DNA of 64,000 nt, taken from Aliiruegeria lutimaris (lineage in GTDB: Bacteria; Pseudomonadota; Alphaproteobacteria; Rhodobacterales; Rhodobacteraceae). Under the pieces are notes generated by a model, which saw only the letters and a program-made list of their open reading frames with translations, ran no database searches and had not been told where the DNA came from. The position numbers were made by a program, and so were the translations under genes. The stretch spans positions 1 to 64,000 of the forward strand of contig NZ_FNEK01000011.1 of assembly GCF_900099935.1 (NCBI RefSeq), in the 5' to 3' direction. This document shows positions 26,129 to 34,790 of the stretch, one piece after another (positions within the stretch are counted from its first letter, which is position 1; the number at the start of each line of letters is the position of its first letter).

Positions 26129-28618
26129 ATGAAAACCCATGTGAAAGCTCTCGTCGTCGGTGGCGGATGTGTCGGCACTTCAATCGCCTACCATCTTGGA
26201 AAGGCGGGATGGGACACAATGCTACTGGAGCGCGACGAGCTGACCTGTGGCTCGACCTGGCATGCCGCCGGTCTTCTTCCGCTCTTCAACATGTCCTTCG
26301 CCACCTCCCATATCCACGACTACTCGGTGAAATGGTACAAGACGCTGGAAGCCGAGACGGGCCTCAACCCCGGCTTCTCGGTCGTCGGCAACCTGCGTAT
26401 GGCCCAGACACAGGCGCGCATGGACGAATACATGCTCTATGCCACCACCGCCGAGACGGTAGGGGTGCCCTATCAATGGCTCAGCCCGGCGCAGATCAAG
26501 GAGCGCTGGCCGCTGGTGCGCACCGAGGACTTGGTCGGCGCGCTGTTCCACCCCACGGACGGCTATATCAACCCCGCCGACGTGACCATGGCCATGGCCA
26601 AGGGGGCACGGCAGCTGGGCGTTGCCATTGAGCGCAAATGGCAGGTCGATGGTTATGAGTGGACGGGCTCGGAGTGGAAGGTCACCTGCACCAAGATGGC
26701 GGAGAAGGGCGGCAACCTGATCGCCACCGAGGAGCAGGTCGTCATCACCGCCGAACATGTCGTCACCGCCACGGGCAACCATTCGCAACGCACCGCGCAG
26801 CTTCTGGGCATCAAGATGCCGGCCATCCCGGTCGAGCACCAGTTCATCGTCACCGAGCCGGACCCGGCGTTGCTGGCCTATCGCGCGGCGGGCGGGGCCG
26901 AGCACCCGGTGCTGCGCGATGCCGACGCCAAATGGTATGTCCGCGAGGAACGTGGTGGCTGGATCCTTGGGCCTTACGAGCAAGGCGCGCCGGCACGGTT
27001 CAAATACGCCGTGCCCGACAGTTTCCGTGCCGACCTGTTCCAGCTCGATCTTGAGCGGATCGAGGAAGAATACATGTCCATGATCCACCGGATTCCGACT
27101 TCGGAAACGGTCGGTCTCAAGGACGATTTCAACGGCCCGATCTGCTACACGCCCGATGGCAACCCGCTGGTCGGCCCGGCGCCGGGGCTGCGCAACATGT
27201 GGCTGGCGGAGGGCTTCTCCTTCGGCATCACCGCTGCGGGCGGTACCGGCTACTACCTCGCACAGATGATGGTCGAGGGCGAGGCCGAGATCGACATGGC
27301 GAGCCTCGACCCCAAGCGCTACGGCAACTGGATGACCACCGAATACGCGGTGCAGAAGAACGAGGAATGTTACTCCCACGTCTTCATCCTACACCACCCG
27401 GACGAGGAGCGCGAAGCAGCCCGCCCGCTGCGCACCTCGCCCGCCTATGACCGGCAGAAGGCCGCGGGTGCGCAGTTCGGGCATGTCAACGGCTGGGATC
27501 GACCGAATTACTATGCACCTCAGGGTTTTGACGATCACGCGTCCCGCAGCTTCCGCCGGGGCGGCTGGTGGCAATATGCCGTCGAGGAGGCCAAGGCGAT
27601 CCGCGAAGGCGTCGGCCTGATCGATGCAACCGCCTTCACCAAGCATATCGTCAAGGGGGCGGGCGCGACCGCCTTCCTCGACTGGTTCACCTGCAACAAG
27701 TTGCCGAAGGTGGGCCGCATCAACCTGACCTATGCGCTGACCGCCGCCGGCACGACCCGGACGGAATACACCATCGTCCGGCTGGCCGAGGACGAATATT
27801 ACCTCGTCTCCGCCGGTGCATGGACGGCTTATGACCAGGACTTCCTGAAAAAGGCGATCGAGGACAAGGAAGCAGAGTTCGGCCGGATCGAGCTGCAGGA
27901 CGTGACCACCCAATGGGGATGCTTTGCCATTGCCGGACCGAAGTCGCGCGATGTCCTGAACGAACTGGTGCGAGATGCGGAGCCGGAGACGGTGCTCTCC
28001 AACAAGCGCTTCCCGTGGCTTTCGATGCGCAAGATCGAGCTTGGCATGGTGCCCTGCATGGCGATCCGCGTCGCCTATACCGGCGAGCTGGGCTGGGAAC
28101 TTCATCACCCGATCGAGATGCAGAACCATCTCTGGGACAGGCTCATGGAAGCAGGAGAGAAGCATGGCCTGAAGCCGGTCGGCGCCAGGGCGCAGAACTG
28201 GCTGCGGCAGGAGAAATCCTACCGCGCCTTCGGCACCGAGCTTGGCCGCGATGCGACACCGCTCGAAGCCGCGCTCGACCGCTTCGTGGATCTGGAGAAG
28301 GACTATCACGGCAAGCAGGCCATGCTGGACAAGGGGATCCGCAGCAAATGCGTCACCCTGCTGATCGACGGGCCGGAAGATGCCGATCCGTGGGGGCGCG
28401 AGGCGCTCTATGACGGTGACACCAAGATCGGACGCCTGACGTCGGGCGGTTACTCGGTCGCCTTCGGAAAGAGTATCGGCATGGGCTATGTCCGCCCGGA
28501 TCTCGCGGTTCCCGGCAAGACGCTCAAGGTGAAGATGCTCAACCAACTCTGGGACGCCGAGATCACCGAAGACAGCCCCTACGATCCGAAAAACGAAACC
28601 ATCAGGAAGAACGGGTGA
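26129..28618 (+). CDS. FAD-dependent dimethylglycine/sarcosine dehydrogenase-like protein (DAO + GcvT)
   Basis: An 829-residue two-module enzyme. Residues 1-370 form a D-amino-acid-oxidase-like FAD domain: dinucleotide motif VVGGGCVGTSIAYHLG, then GSTWHAAGLLP with His45 at the place of the covalent flavin attachment in mitochondrial DMGDH/SARDH. A linker domain follows, then a GcvT-like THF-binding region (about 430-820; GVGLIDATAFTKH, VAYTGELGWELH, RAQNWLRQEKSYRAFGTELG). Members oxidatively demethylate N-methylated glycines and pass formaldehyde to THF. The exact substrate is not fixed by sequence; creatinase elsewhere in the window would produce sarcosine. Start at ATG 26129, preceded by GAGGA. 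Confidence 0.88.
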   Translation: MKTHVKALVVGGGCVGTSIAYHLGKAGWDTMLLERDELTCGSTWHAAGLLPLFNMSFATSHIHDYSVKWYKTLEAETGLNPGFSVVGNLRMAQTQARMDEYMLYATTAETVGVPYQWLSPAQIKERWPLVRTEDLVGALFHPTDGYINPADVTMAMAKGARQLGVAIERKWQVDGYEWTGSEWKVTCTKMAEKGGNLIATEEQVVITAEHVVTATGNHSQRTAQLLGIKMPAIPVEHQFIVTEPDPALLAYRAAGGAEHPVLRDADAKWYVREERGGWILGPYEQGAPARFKYAVPDSFRADLFQLDLERIEEEYMSMIHRIPTSETVGLKDDFNGPICYTPDGNPLVGPAPGLRNMWLAEGFSFGITAAGGTGYYLAQMMVEGEAEIDMASLDPKRYGNWMTTEYAVQKNEECYSHVFILHHPDEEREAARPLRTSPAYDRQKAAGAQFGHVNGWDRPNYYAPQGFDDHASRSFRRGGWWQYAVEEAKAIREGVGLIDATAFTKHIVKGAGATAFLDWFTCNKLPKVGRINLTYALTAAGTTRTEYTIVRLAEDEYYLVSAGAWTAYDQDFLKKAIEDKEAEFGRIELQDVTTQWGCFAIAGPKSRDVLNELVRDAEPETVLSNKRFPWLSMRKIELGMVPCMAIRVAYTGELGWELHHPIEMQNHLWDRLMEAGEKHGLKPVGARAQNWLRQEKSYRAFGTELGRDATPLEAALDRFVDLEKDYHGKQAMLDKGIRSKCVTLLIDGPEDADPWGREALYDGDTKIGRLTSGGYSVAFGKSIGMGYVRPDLAVPGKTLKVKMLNQLWDAEITEDSPYDPKNETIRKNG

Positions 28619-29001
28619 CGGAACTTGCCGGGGCTATCGGTGGGGCGGCCCTGGCATGGCTCGCCCTGTTCCAGCTCCTGCTCGCGGGGGGCGCGCCGCT
28701 TGGTCACTTGGCCTGGGGGGGCGCGCAGCGCGTCCTGCCCACCAGCCTCCGTATCGCGAGTTTCGCCGTGGCGCTGCTGGCGGTACTGGGCGCGATCGCG
28801 CTTGCCCAGGCGGGCGGTTTGCTTTCTCCATTGCTGCCGCCCACTTGGCTACCCTGGCTGCTTTGGGGCTTTGTCGGGCTGTTCGGACTGAGTTTCGTGG
28901 GCAACATGGCGACAAGCAGCCGCCTCGAACGGCTCCACGGCGCGCCACTCACTGTTGTCATCGCTTCGTGCAGCCTGTGGCTGGCGCTCTCTGGCGGCTG
29001 A
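28615..29001 (+). CDS. small membrane protein co-transcribed with the dehydrogenase
   Basis: A 128-residue hydrophobic protein with four likely helices (about 4-27, 45-67, 75-97, 107-126). It starts with GTG overlapping the stop of the FAD-GcvT gene (GTGA), which argues for a real, translationally coupled gene. No family recognised. It may assist transport or membrane association of the dehydrogenase, a guess from coupling only. Confidence 0.72.
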   Translation: MTELAGAIGGAALAWLALFQLLLAGGAPLGHLAWGGAQRVLPTSLRIASFAVALLAVLGAIALAQAGGLLSPLLPPTWLPWLLWGFVGLFGLSFVGNMATSSRLERLHGAPLTVVIASCSLWLALSGG

Positions 29002-29112
29002 CATTCTGTTGCCGGACCGACCTGCGACATGTCATCGTTGCCGTTATTTTTGGCTTGTCCCTCCACCTCGGCTCACGGGATGGTGCGCCGAAAAGCTACG
29101 AGGGAGAGAAAA

Positions 29113-30318
29113 ATGGGGTATCTGACATCCAATCCGACACGTGATGGATGGTTCGGCGACTATGGCGGGGCGATGTTGCCGCCGCCGTTGGAGCCGCATT
29201 TCAAGGAAATCCGGGAGGCCTATGACCAGCTGTCGAAATCCTCCGAATTCCTGACCGAGCTGCGCCTGATCCGGAAGCATTTCCAGGGCCGACCGACGCC
29301 GGTCTCCTACCTCAAGAACCTTTCCGAGCTTTGCGGCGGGGCGCAGATCTATGCCAAGCGCGAGGATCTCAACCATACCGGCGCGCATAAGCTCAACCAC
29401 TGCATGGCTGAGGCGCTGTTGGCCAAGCATATGGGCAAGACCAAGATCATGGCCGAGACCGGGGCTGGCCAGCATGGCGTGGCGCTGGCCACCGCGGCGG
29501 CCTATTTCGGGCTCGACTGCGAGATCCATATGGGCGAGATCGATATCGAGAAAGAAGCGCCCAATGTCACCCGCATGAAATTGCTGGGCGCCACGGTCGT
29601 GCCGGTCGGTTTCGGCGGCCGCTCGCTCAAGGAGGCCGTGGACAGTGCCTTCCAGAGCTATGTTGCCCAAGCCGACACGGCGCTCTTCGCCATCGGCTCG
29701 GTCGTTGGCCCGCACCCGTTTCCCAAGATGGTGCGCGATTTCCAGTCCATCGTCGGCATCGAGGCGCGCGAGCAATTCGCCGAGATGACCGGTGGCCAGT
29801 TGCCGGACATGGTCGCGGCCTGTGTCGGCGGTGGCTCCAACGCCATGGGGCTTTTTGCCGGGTTCATCGACGAAGACGGGGTAGACCTCTACGGCGTCGA
29901 GCCGCTAGGCACGTCTTCCAAGCTGGGCGAACACGCGGCGACAATCACCTTCGGGCATGACGGCGATATTCATGGTTTCCGGACGCTCGTGTTGACCGAT
30001 GAGGAGGGCGAGCCGGCGCCGGTCCACACGATCGCGTCCGGGCTGGATTACCCGGGAGTCGGGCCGGAACACGCGCATCTGCACAAGACGGGCCGGGTGA
30101 GCTATGTTGCCGCCAATGACAAGGAGGCACTTGATGCCTTCTACAAGCTTTCGCGTCTCGAGGGCATCATCCCGGCGCTCGAAAGTGCCCATGCGGTTGC
30201 CTTCGCCCTGCGCGAGGCCGGCAAGAACCCCGGCAAGTCGATTCTGCTGAACCTTTCGGGGCGCGGCGACAAGGATATCGATTACGTCACCGAGACGTTC
30301 GGTTTCGGCGACGAGTAA
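29113..30318 (+). CDS. trpB: divergent tryptophan synthase beta chain
   Basis: A 401-residue PLP enzyme. The active-site Lys93 is in HTGAHKLNH, the catalytic Glu115 in [10 protein letters not shown], and the phosphate/Ser-binding loops in [10 protein letters not shown] and SGRGDKD. These match TrpB, which condenses indole with serine. The N-terminus ([22 protein letters not shown]) differs from the usual FGxFGGRFV(P/A)E, and HKLNH replaces HKINN. This suggests a paralogous TrpB lineage. trpA lies 3.3 kb away and not adjacent; a canonical trpFB pair may exist elsewhere. Start ATG 29113 follows AGGGAGAG. Confidence 0.88.
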   Translation: MGYLTSNPTRDGWFGDYGGAMLPPPLEPHFKEIREAYDQLSKSSEFLTELRLIRKHFQGRPTPVSYLKNLSELCGGAQIYAKREDLNHTGAHKLNHCMAEALLAKHMGKTKIMAETGAGQHGVALATAAAYFGLDCEIHMGEIDIEKEAPNVTRMKLLGATVVPVGFGGRSLKEAVDSAFQSYVAQADTALFAIGSVVGPHPFPKMVRDFQSIVGIEAREQFAEMTGGQLPDMVAACVGGGSNAMGLFAGFIDEDGVDLYGVEPLGTSSKLGEHAATITFGHDGDIHGFRTLVLTDEEGEPAPVHTIASGLDYPGVGPEHAHLHKTGRVSYVAANDKEALDAFYKLSRLEGIIPALESAHAVAFALREAGKNPGKSILLNLSGRGDKDIDYVTETFGFGDE

Positions 30319-30343
30319 TCGGTTGCAGCGATCACCGTGCGGA

Positions 30344-30366
30344 GCGGGGGGCTGTCTGCCCCCCGC
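30344..30366 (+). terminator. G/C hairpin after trpB, first module of the dispersed repeat
   Basis: Perfect 9-base-pair stem GCGGGGGGC / GCCCCCCGC around loop TGTCT, 26 bases after the trpB stop. It is followed by CCGAGGATATTTCCC and GTCAGAAGAAG, the left arm of the repeat seen near 34.5 and 49.0 kb. The right arm is missing here. Confidence 0.6.
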
Positions 30367-30400
30367 GCCCCCCGAGGATATTTCCCGTCAGAAGAAGAGT
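30344..30400. repeat. dispersed intergenic hairpin repeat, copy 1 (left half)
   Basis: G/C hairpin (30344-30366), then GGATATTT (about 30376-30383) and GTCAGAAGAAG (about 30387-30397), in the same order and spacing as copies at 34.5 and 49.0 kb. The matching CTTCTTCTGAC arm is absent, because the element abuts the 3' end of rbsK. This is a truncated copy. Confidence 0.65.
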
Positions 30401-30408
30401 AGCGACGG

Positions 30409-31329
30409 TCAGGACCGGGCGAGAAGGTCTTCGACTTCCTCGCGTGTCGGAGCAGAAGCAGAGGCGCCCCGCTTCGTGGTCGACAGGGCGCCGCAGGCCG
30501 CGGCGAAATGGACGGCCTCTGCGAGCGGTCTGCCCTCGGAGAGGGCCGTCGCCAGCCCGCCGTTGAAGCAATCTCCGGCGGCGACGGAATCAATGCTGTC
30601 GACCTTGAACGGCTCGACGAAGCCTTCGCTTTCGGCATCCTGGAAATAGACGCCGGACGCGCCGAGCTTGACCACGGCGGCGGCGACGCCCTGTTCACGC
30701 AGTTTGGCTGCGGCTTGCGCGGCTTCCTTGGCATTGGTGGGTTTCAGCCCGGTCAGAAGCTCCGTCTCCGTCTCGTTCGGCGTGATCACGTCGATGCGGG
30801 CAAGGACGCCCGGGGCGTAACCGTTGGCGGGGGCAGGGGCGGGATCGAGGATCACGCGGCCACCCGATTGCCGCACGAGATCCGCAGCCATGAGCGCGGG
30901 CTCCAGCGGGATCTCCATCTGCAGCAGCAGGATATCGGCGGCGGCCAGGCGTTCGGCGGCGCGGGCGACGTCGCTGCCGTCAATGGCCATGTTGGCGCCG
31001 CCAATGACGGTGATGCAGTTCTGGGCCGTGGAATCGACGCCGATCACGGCAATGCCGGTGTCGCTGTCGGGATCCTGGAAAATGTCCCGTGTCGGCACGC
31101 CCATCGCTGCAAGCTCGGCGCGGGCGCGGGCACCGAACTCGTCCTCGCCGATCCGGCCGATCAGGGTTGTTACGGCCCCGAGGCGGCGCGCGGCGACCGC
31201 CTGGTTGCAGCCCTTGCCGCCGAGCCCGAGCGCATAGCGTTCGCCGTGCAGCGTTTCGCCGGGGCGGGGCAGGCGGTCGGCATAGGTGGTCAGGTCGATA
31301 TTGATGCTACCGAAAACGGCGATAGGCAT
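30409..31329 (-). CDS. rbsK: ribokinase RbsK
   Basis: A 306-residue PfkB-family sugar kinase that phosphorylates D-ribose to ribose 5-phosphate. Motifs: FGSINIDLTTYADRLPRPGETL, the GGKGCNQAVAARRLG sugar-binding loop, PNETETELLTG, and the C-terminal anion-hole/catalytic AAGDCFNGGLA with the base Asp. Length fits ribokinase. Third gene of an operon with rbsD and a LacI-type regulator (12 bases from the regulator). No ribose ABC transporter is in the window. Confidence 0.94.
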   Translation of the reverse strand: MPIAVFGSINIDLTTYADRLPRPGETLHGERYALGLGGKGCNQAVAARRLGAVTTLIGRIGEDEFGARARAELAAMGVPTRDIFQDPDSDTGIAVIGVDSTAQNCITVIGGANMAIDGSDVARAAERLAAADILLLQMEIPLEPALMAADLVRQSGGRVILDPAPAPANGYAPGVLARIDVITPNETETELLTGLKPTNAKEAAQAAAKLREQGVAAAVVKLGASGVYFQDAESEGFVEPFKVDSIDSVAAGDCFNGGLATALSEGRPLAEAVHFAAACGALSTTKRGASASAPTREEVEDLLARS

Positions 31330-31341
31330 GGCGGTGGCTTT

Positions 31342-32334
31342 CTAGAGCAGGGAGTCGCGGTTGATAAGCTCCGGCGGCTTGCGGATCAGGGCGGGAAGCT
31401 CGTCGCCTCGTTCAAGGTGGCCGATCAGGAGTTCGGCGGCCTCCAGCCCGAGACCGAAGCCCGGCTGGCGAATGGTCGTAAGGGTCGGGTAGAGATAGGA
31501 GGCGATCTCCACGTCGTCATAGCCGATCACAGAGATGTCTTCGGGGATGCGAAGCCCCCGCTCGGTGATGGCCCGGTAGGCGCCCATGGCCATCAGGTCG
31601 TTGAAGGCAAAGACCGCCGTGGGCGGAGACGTGCTATCCAGCATCTGCGCCATGGCCTCGTAGCCGCCTTGGGCGGAAAGGTCGCCGGTGATGACTAGCT
31701 CCGGGTCGAGCGATAGCCCCGCCGCGTCGAGCGCCTGAGTGAAACCCAGCAGGCGGTCCGTGGAACGGGCGTGGTTGATCGGGCCGGTCAGGCAGCCAAT
31801 CCGGGTGTGACCATGCGCAACCAGAGCCTCGCCGGCCAGTTCGCCCCCCTTGATGGAGTCGTCGCCGATGGCGCAGACATTCGGCATCGGCTCGGAATCC
31901 AGCATGGCGCGGGGCAGGGAGGTCAGGCGGTCAAGCTCTGTCTGGAAATCCTCGTCGCGGTTGACGGTCATGACGACGAGAGCGTCGATGCGTTTCTGCA
32001 TCAAGGTCTGAAGATAGGTCAGCTGTCGCCCGGGCTGGTCACCGGAATTGCACAGGATCAGGGAATACCCGGCTCGAAAGCAGCCCTCTTCCACTCCGCT
32101 GATAATCTCGGCGAAGAAGGGGTTGGTCGAAGATGTTACGAGCATGCCCAACGTTCGCGTGCGCTTGCTCTTGAGCGCACGCGCCAGGAAGCTTGGTTGA
32201 TAGCCAAGCTCCAAGACGGCCTTTTCTACCGCGGCCCGTGTGTCGGGGGCAACGAAACGGGTCTTGTTGACGACATGAGAGACAGTGGAGACCGAAACGC
32301 CGGCGGCCTTTGCTACGTCCTTGATACTCACCAT
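31342..32334 (-). CDS. rbsR: LacI-family repressor, probable ribose regulator
   Basis: A 330-residue repressor. N-terminal HTH: SIKDVAKAAGVSVSTVSHVVN, then the hinge region and a periplasmic-binding-like core (about 60-325) with LGMLVTSSTNPFFAEIISGVE, GHTRIGCLTG and FAFNDLMAMGAYRA. It sits between rbsD and rbsK, which points to ribose as effector. A near-perfect palindrome upstream of rbsD (32865-32886) is a likely operator. The symbol is from context. Confidence 0.9.
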   Translation of the reverse strand: MVSIKDVAKAAGVSVSTVSHVVNKTRFVAPDTRAAVEKAVLELGYQPSFLARALKSKRTRTLGMLVTSSTNPFFAEIISGVEEGCFRAGYSLILCNSGDQPGRQLTYLQTLMQKRIDALVVMTVNRDEDFQTELDRLTSLPRAMLDSEPMPNVCAIGDDSIKGGELAGEALVAHGHTRIGCLTGPINHARSTDRLLGFTQALDAAGLSLDPELVITGDLSAQGGYEAMAQMLDSTSPPTAVFAFNDLMAMGAYRAITERGLRIPEDISVIGYDDVEIASYLYPTLTTIRQPGFGLGLEAAELLIGHLERGDELPALIRKPPELINRDSLL

Positions 32335-32397
32335 GGTACCTCACGTTCCGTTGGCGAGGAGCGGCATTCTGTCATCGCTTGTCCTTTCCCGGCTCAC

Positions 32398-32817
32398 TCA
32401 GAAGGGGACACCGGAGTACAGCAGGATATTCGCGTAGGGCGTGAATTCGCCCGTCCGAATGACCGCTTTCGAGGACCGGGTCAGACGTTTGAACTCTTCA
32501 TGTGGCACAGTAGTGACTGTGATCGAGTTCCCCTGCGCCTGCTCCAGGTTGCGGAGCTGCCTGAGCAGCTTGGCGTGAAAGGCGGGTTGCCCATCCGACA
32601 GTTCCTGCGCGATCGCGGCGCGTTCGACGAAAAGCTCGCCAAGTACGGCTGGCAGGACATCGAGAAACCCCGGCAGACCGGTGGAAACGGCAAGGTCGAT
32701 GCGTTCCACGCCGTCGGGGACCGGCAGGCCGGCATCGCCGATACACAGGCTGTCAGTGTGTCCCATGAGCGAAACGACACGGGCGATAGGTGCATTGAGA
32801 AGGTCAGCCTTTCTCAT
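32398..32817 (-). CDS. rbsD: D-ribose pyranase RbsD
   Basis: A 139-residue enzyme interconverting beta-pyranose and furanose forms of ribose to feed ribokinase. Family motifs: LNAPIARVVSLMGHTDSLCIGDAGLPVPDG with the catalytic His20 and Asp, and the C-terminal FTPYANILLYSGVPF. Start is the ATG at 32817 with GGAGGG just upstream; a longer frame to 32943 would run across the operator. First gene of the rbsD-regulator-rbsK operon. Confidence 0.94.
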   Translation of the reverse strand: MRKADLLNAPIARVVSLMGHTDSLCIGDAGLPVPDGVERIDLAVSTGLPGFLDVLPAVLGELFVERAAIAQELSDGQPAFHAKLLRQLRNLEQAQGNSITVTTVPHEEFKRLTRSSKAVIRTGEFTPYANILLYSGVPF

Positions 32818-32864
32818 GATCCCTCCATCATGTGGCTGTGAGTCGTGGGATAGCATAATTTGGG

Positions 32865-32886
32865 AAAACGTTTGCGCAAAGCTTTT
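32865..32886. promoter_or_regulatory. candidate LacI-type operator of the ribose operon
   Basis: A 22-base palindrome centred on TTTGCGCAAA (32871-32880), flanked by AAAACG on the left and GCTTTT on the right, so only the CG/GC pair breaks symmetry. The central CG and A/T-rich outer arms are typical of LacI-family operators. It lies 48 bases upstream of rbsD, whose operon encodes a LacI-family protein. Confidence 0.65.
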
Positions 32887-32973
32887 CTTTGAAATTTCTT
32901 CGTACCTCGTGTTTTGCAGGTTGCGTGCAGCGCTATCGGGCAAGGATCGCTTGAAATTTTCGTCACCTACGCC

Positions 32974-33002
32974 TTGTCGACGGATGGAAGCGCTATTATG
33001 GA
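32974..33002 (+). promoter_or_regulatory. candidate sigma-70 promoter of the cytochrome c gene
   Basis: TTGTCG (32974-32979) and TATGGA (32997-33002) are separated by 17 bases, about 140 bases before the ATG. Match is moderate and by eye. Confidence 0.35.
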
Positions 33003-33141
33003 CCTCGCACGTTAGATTGGGCTAGCTTGTCGAAAAGACGGGGTGGGGCCGGTTTGCATTTCGCGGCCAGATCTGCACTGTTTGCATGAGTGCGTCGGCG
33101 CAACGAAGGGGGCGCCTGAGAATAAACGGAAAGGGAATGAA

Positions 33142-33522
33142 ATGAAGAGAACTCTTACCTATCTCGTGATGGCAATGGGCGTTGCCGCTGCTTCGCCGGT
33201 GCTCGCCGAAGGCGATGCCGCTGCCGGTGAAAAAGTGTTCAAGAAGTGCAAGGCCTGCCACGCAGTTGGAGAAGACGCCAAGAACAAGGTCGGTCCGGTG
33301 CTGAACGGTGTCGTCGGTGCGGCGGCAGGCCAGAAGGAAGACTTCAAGTATTCCTCGAACCTGCTGGAGCTGGCCGAAGGTGGCCTGACTTGGGACGAGG
33401 AAACCCTCGCTGCCTACCTGACCAAGCCGAAAGACGTGATCCCGAAAGGCAAGATGTCCTTTGCCGGCCTGAAGAAGGAAGAAGACATCGCCAACGTGAT
33501 CGCCTATCTCTCGGGTTTCTGA
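33142..33522 (+). CDS. periplasmic c-type cytochrome (cytochrome c2/c550 family)
   Basis: A 126-residue class I cytochrome c. Signal peptide (residues 1-22, ending VLA). Heme-binding CKACH (Cys36, Cys39, His40). The second axial ligand is probably Met105 in IPKGKMSFAG. AKNKVGPVLNGVVG is the conserved Pro-containing loop. It shuttles electrons in the periplasm, for example from the bc1 complex to an oxidase. Stand-alone gene with its own candidate promoter and a strong intrinsic terminator. Confidence 0.94.
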   Translation: MKRTLTYLVMAMGVAAASPVLAEGDAAAGEKVFKKCKACHAVGEDAKNKVGPVLNGVVGAAAGQKEDFKYSSNLLELAEGGLTWDEETLAAYLTKPKDVIPKGKMSFAGLKKEEDIANVIAYLSGF

Positions 33523-33545
33523 TCCGACCGGGATCGAAGGTTTCG

Positions 33546-33571
33546 GGGCCGTCCTGACGGGCGGCCCTTTT
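33546..33571 (+). terminator. intrinsic terminator after the cytochrome c gene
   Basis: Stem GGGCCGTCC (33546-33554) pairs with GGGCGGCCC (33559-33567) with one T-G wobble and loop TGAC, followed by TTTT (33568-33571). It lies 24 bases after the stop codon. Confidence 0.8.
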
Positions 33572-33668
33572 GCTTGGCATTATGAGCTTTTGTTTCGGCC
33601 GGCTGTAACCGCCTTGATTTTCCTCTCCGCATTCTGCAAGTGAGTCCGGACCATTTGCGAGGACCGAC

Positions 33669-34460
33669 ATGACCCGGATCGACGATACTTTCGCGCGGCT
33701 CAAGGCCGAAGGAAAAAAGGCCTTCGTGGCCTATGTTATGGCAGGCGATCCCGATTACGAGACCTCGCTGGAGGTCGTGAAGGGCCTGCCTGGGGCGGGC
33801 GTGGACATCATTGAACTCGGCATTCCCTTCACCGATCCGATGGCGGATGGCCCGACGATCCAGCTCGCCGGCCAGCGTGCGCTTGCAGGCGGCATGACGC
33901 TTGAAAAGACGCTGCAACTTGCTACCGAGTTCCGCAAGGGCGACAACAGCACGCCGATCGTGGCGATGGGCTACTACAACCCGATCTACAATCGCGGTGT
34001 CGATCGTTTCCTCGAAGATGCCAAGGCCGCCGGGATCGACGGGTTGATCGTGGTGGATCTTCCCCCCGAAGAAGATGAAGAGCTTTGTATCCCGGCGCAA
34101 AAGGCCGGCCTGAACTTTATCCGACTTGCCACGCCGACAACGGACGACAAGCGTTTGCCGAAGGTTCTGACCAATACATCCGGCTTTGTCTATTACGTCT
34201 CCATCACCGGCATTACCGGCGCGGCAGAGGCGCAGGCCAGCGATGTGGCGCCGGAAGTGGCGCGGATCAAATCCTCCACGGATTTGCCGGTGATCGTCGG
34301 CTTCGGCGTCAATACGCCCCAAAGGGCCGAGGCGATTGCCGGCGTGGCCGATGGCACCGTGGTCGGCTCCGCGATCGTCAAGCTGATCGGGGAGGCGCGG
34401 CCGGTTCCCGAGATACTGGAATTCGTGAAGAGCCTCGCGGACGGCGCGCATCACGGCTGA
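33669..34460 (+). CDS. trpA: tryptophan synthase alpha chain TrpA
   Basis: A 263-residue TIM-barrel enzyme cleaving indole-3-glycerol phosphate to indole for the beta chain. Catalytic Glu in [17 protein letters not shown] and Asp in [12 protein letters not shown], plus [10 protein letters not shown] and VIVGFGV, are all present. Full length. It is not adjacent to trpB: the divergent trpB in this window is 3.3 kb upstream with the ribose operon and cytochrome gene between. It ends before a dispersed hairpin repeat. Confidence 0.96.
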   Translation: MTRIDDTFARLKAEGKKAFVAYVMAGDPDYETSLEVVKGLPGAGVDIIELGIPFTDPMADGPTIQLAGQRALAGGMTLEKTLQLATEFRKGDNSTPIVAMGYYNPIYNRGVDRFLEDAKAAGIDGLIVVDLPPEEDEELCIPAQKAGLNFIRLATPTTDDKRLPKVLTNTSGFVYYVSITGITGAAEAQASDVAPEVARIKSSTDLPVIVGFGVNTPQRAEAIAGVADGTVVGSAIVKLIGEARPVPEILEFVKSLADGAHHG

Positions 34461-34790
34461 ACGAAAAAGCGGTTTTCCGAAACGTCGAGAAGGCTCACCG
34501 CTACGCGGACTGCTGCGCGTTGTGGGGTCTGAAGCAATTGGGGGTTTCACCCCCAAACCCCCAGGATATTTGTCGTCAGAAGAAGGCTGATGTCGTTTTT
34601 GGCTTCTTCTGACTGGAAATATCCCAGGGGAGCGCCTTTGGCGCGGGGGCAGCGCCCGCAAGGCGGCGTTTGCCACCGAGGCGACGTCTTCTGATCCGAA
34701 CTCTTTCATGGCTTGCGGCATCCTTTCTATTGCTCCCAAAATGCCGGATTGGTACGGGAACCTAACCAATGTCGCGTGGGAGGCGCAGCA
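34461..34790. other. intergenic region between trpA and lldD
   Basis: 330 bases. The first half holds dispersed repeat copy 2. The second half (34641-34790) should hold the lldD promoter, but no convincing element was found. No gene is seen on either strand. Confidence 0.5.
34538..34640. repeat. dispersed intergenic hairpin repeat, copy 2 (complete)
   Basis: Module A: TTGGGGGT / ACCCCCAA hairpin with loop TTC (34538-34556). Module B: GGATATTT (34564-34571) and TCAGAAGAAG (34576-34585), with exact complements CTTCTTCTGA (34603-34612) and AAATATCC (34617-34624). This makes a long interrupted dyad. It follows trpA and probably ends its transcript. Same architecture as the elements near 30.4, 49.0 and 56.1 kb. 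Confidence 0.8.
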
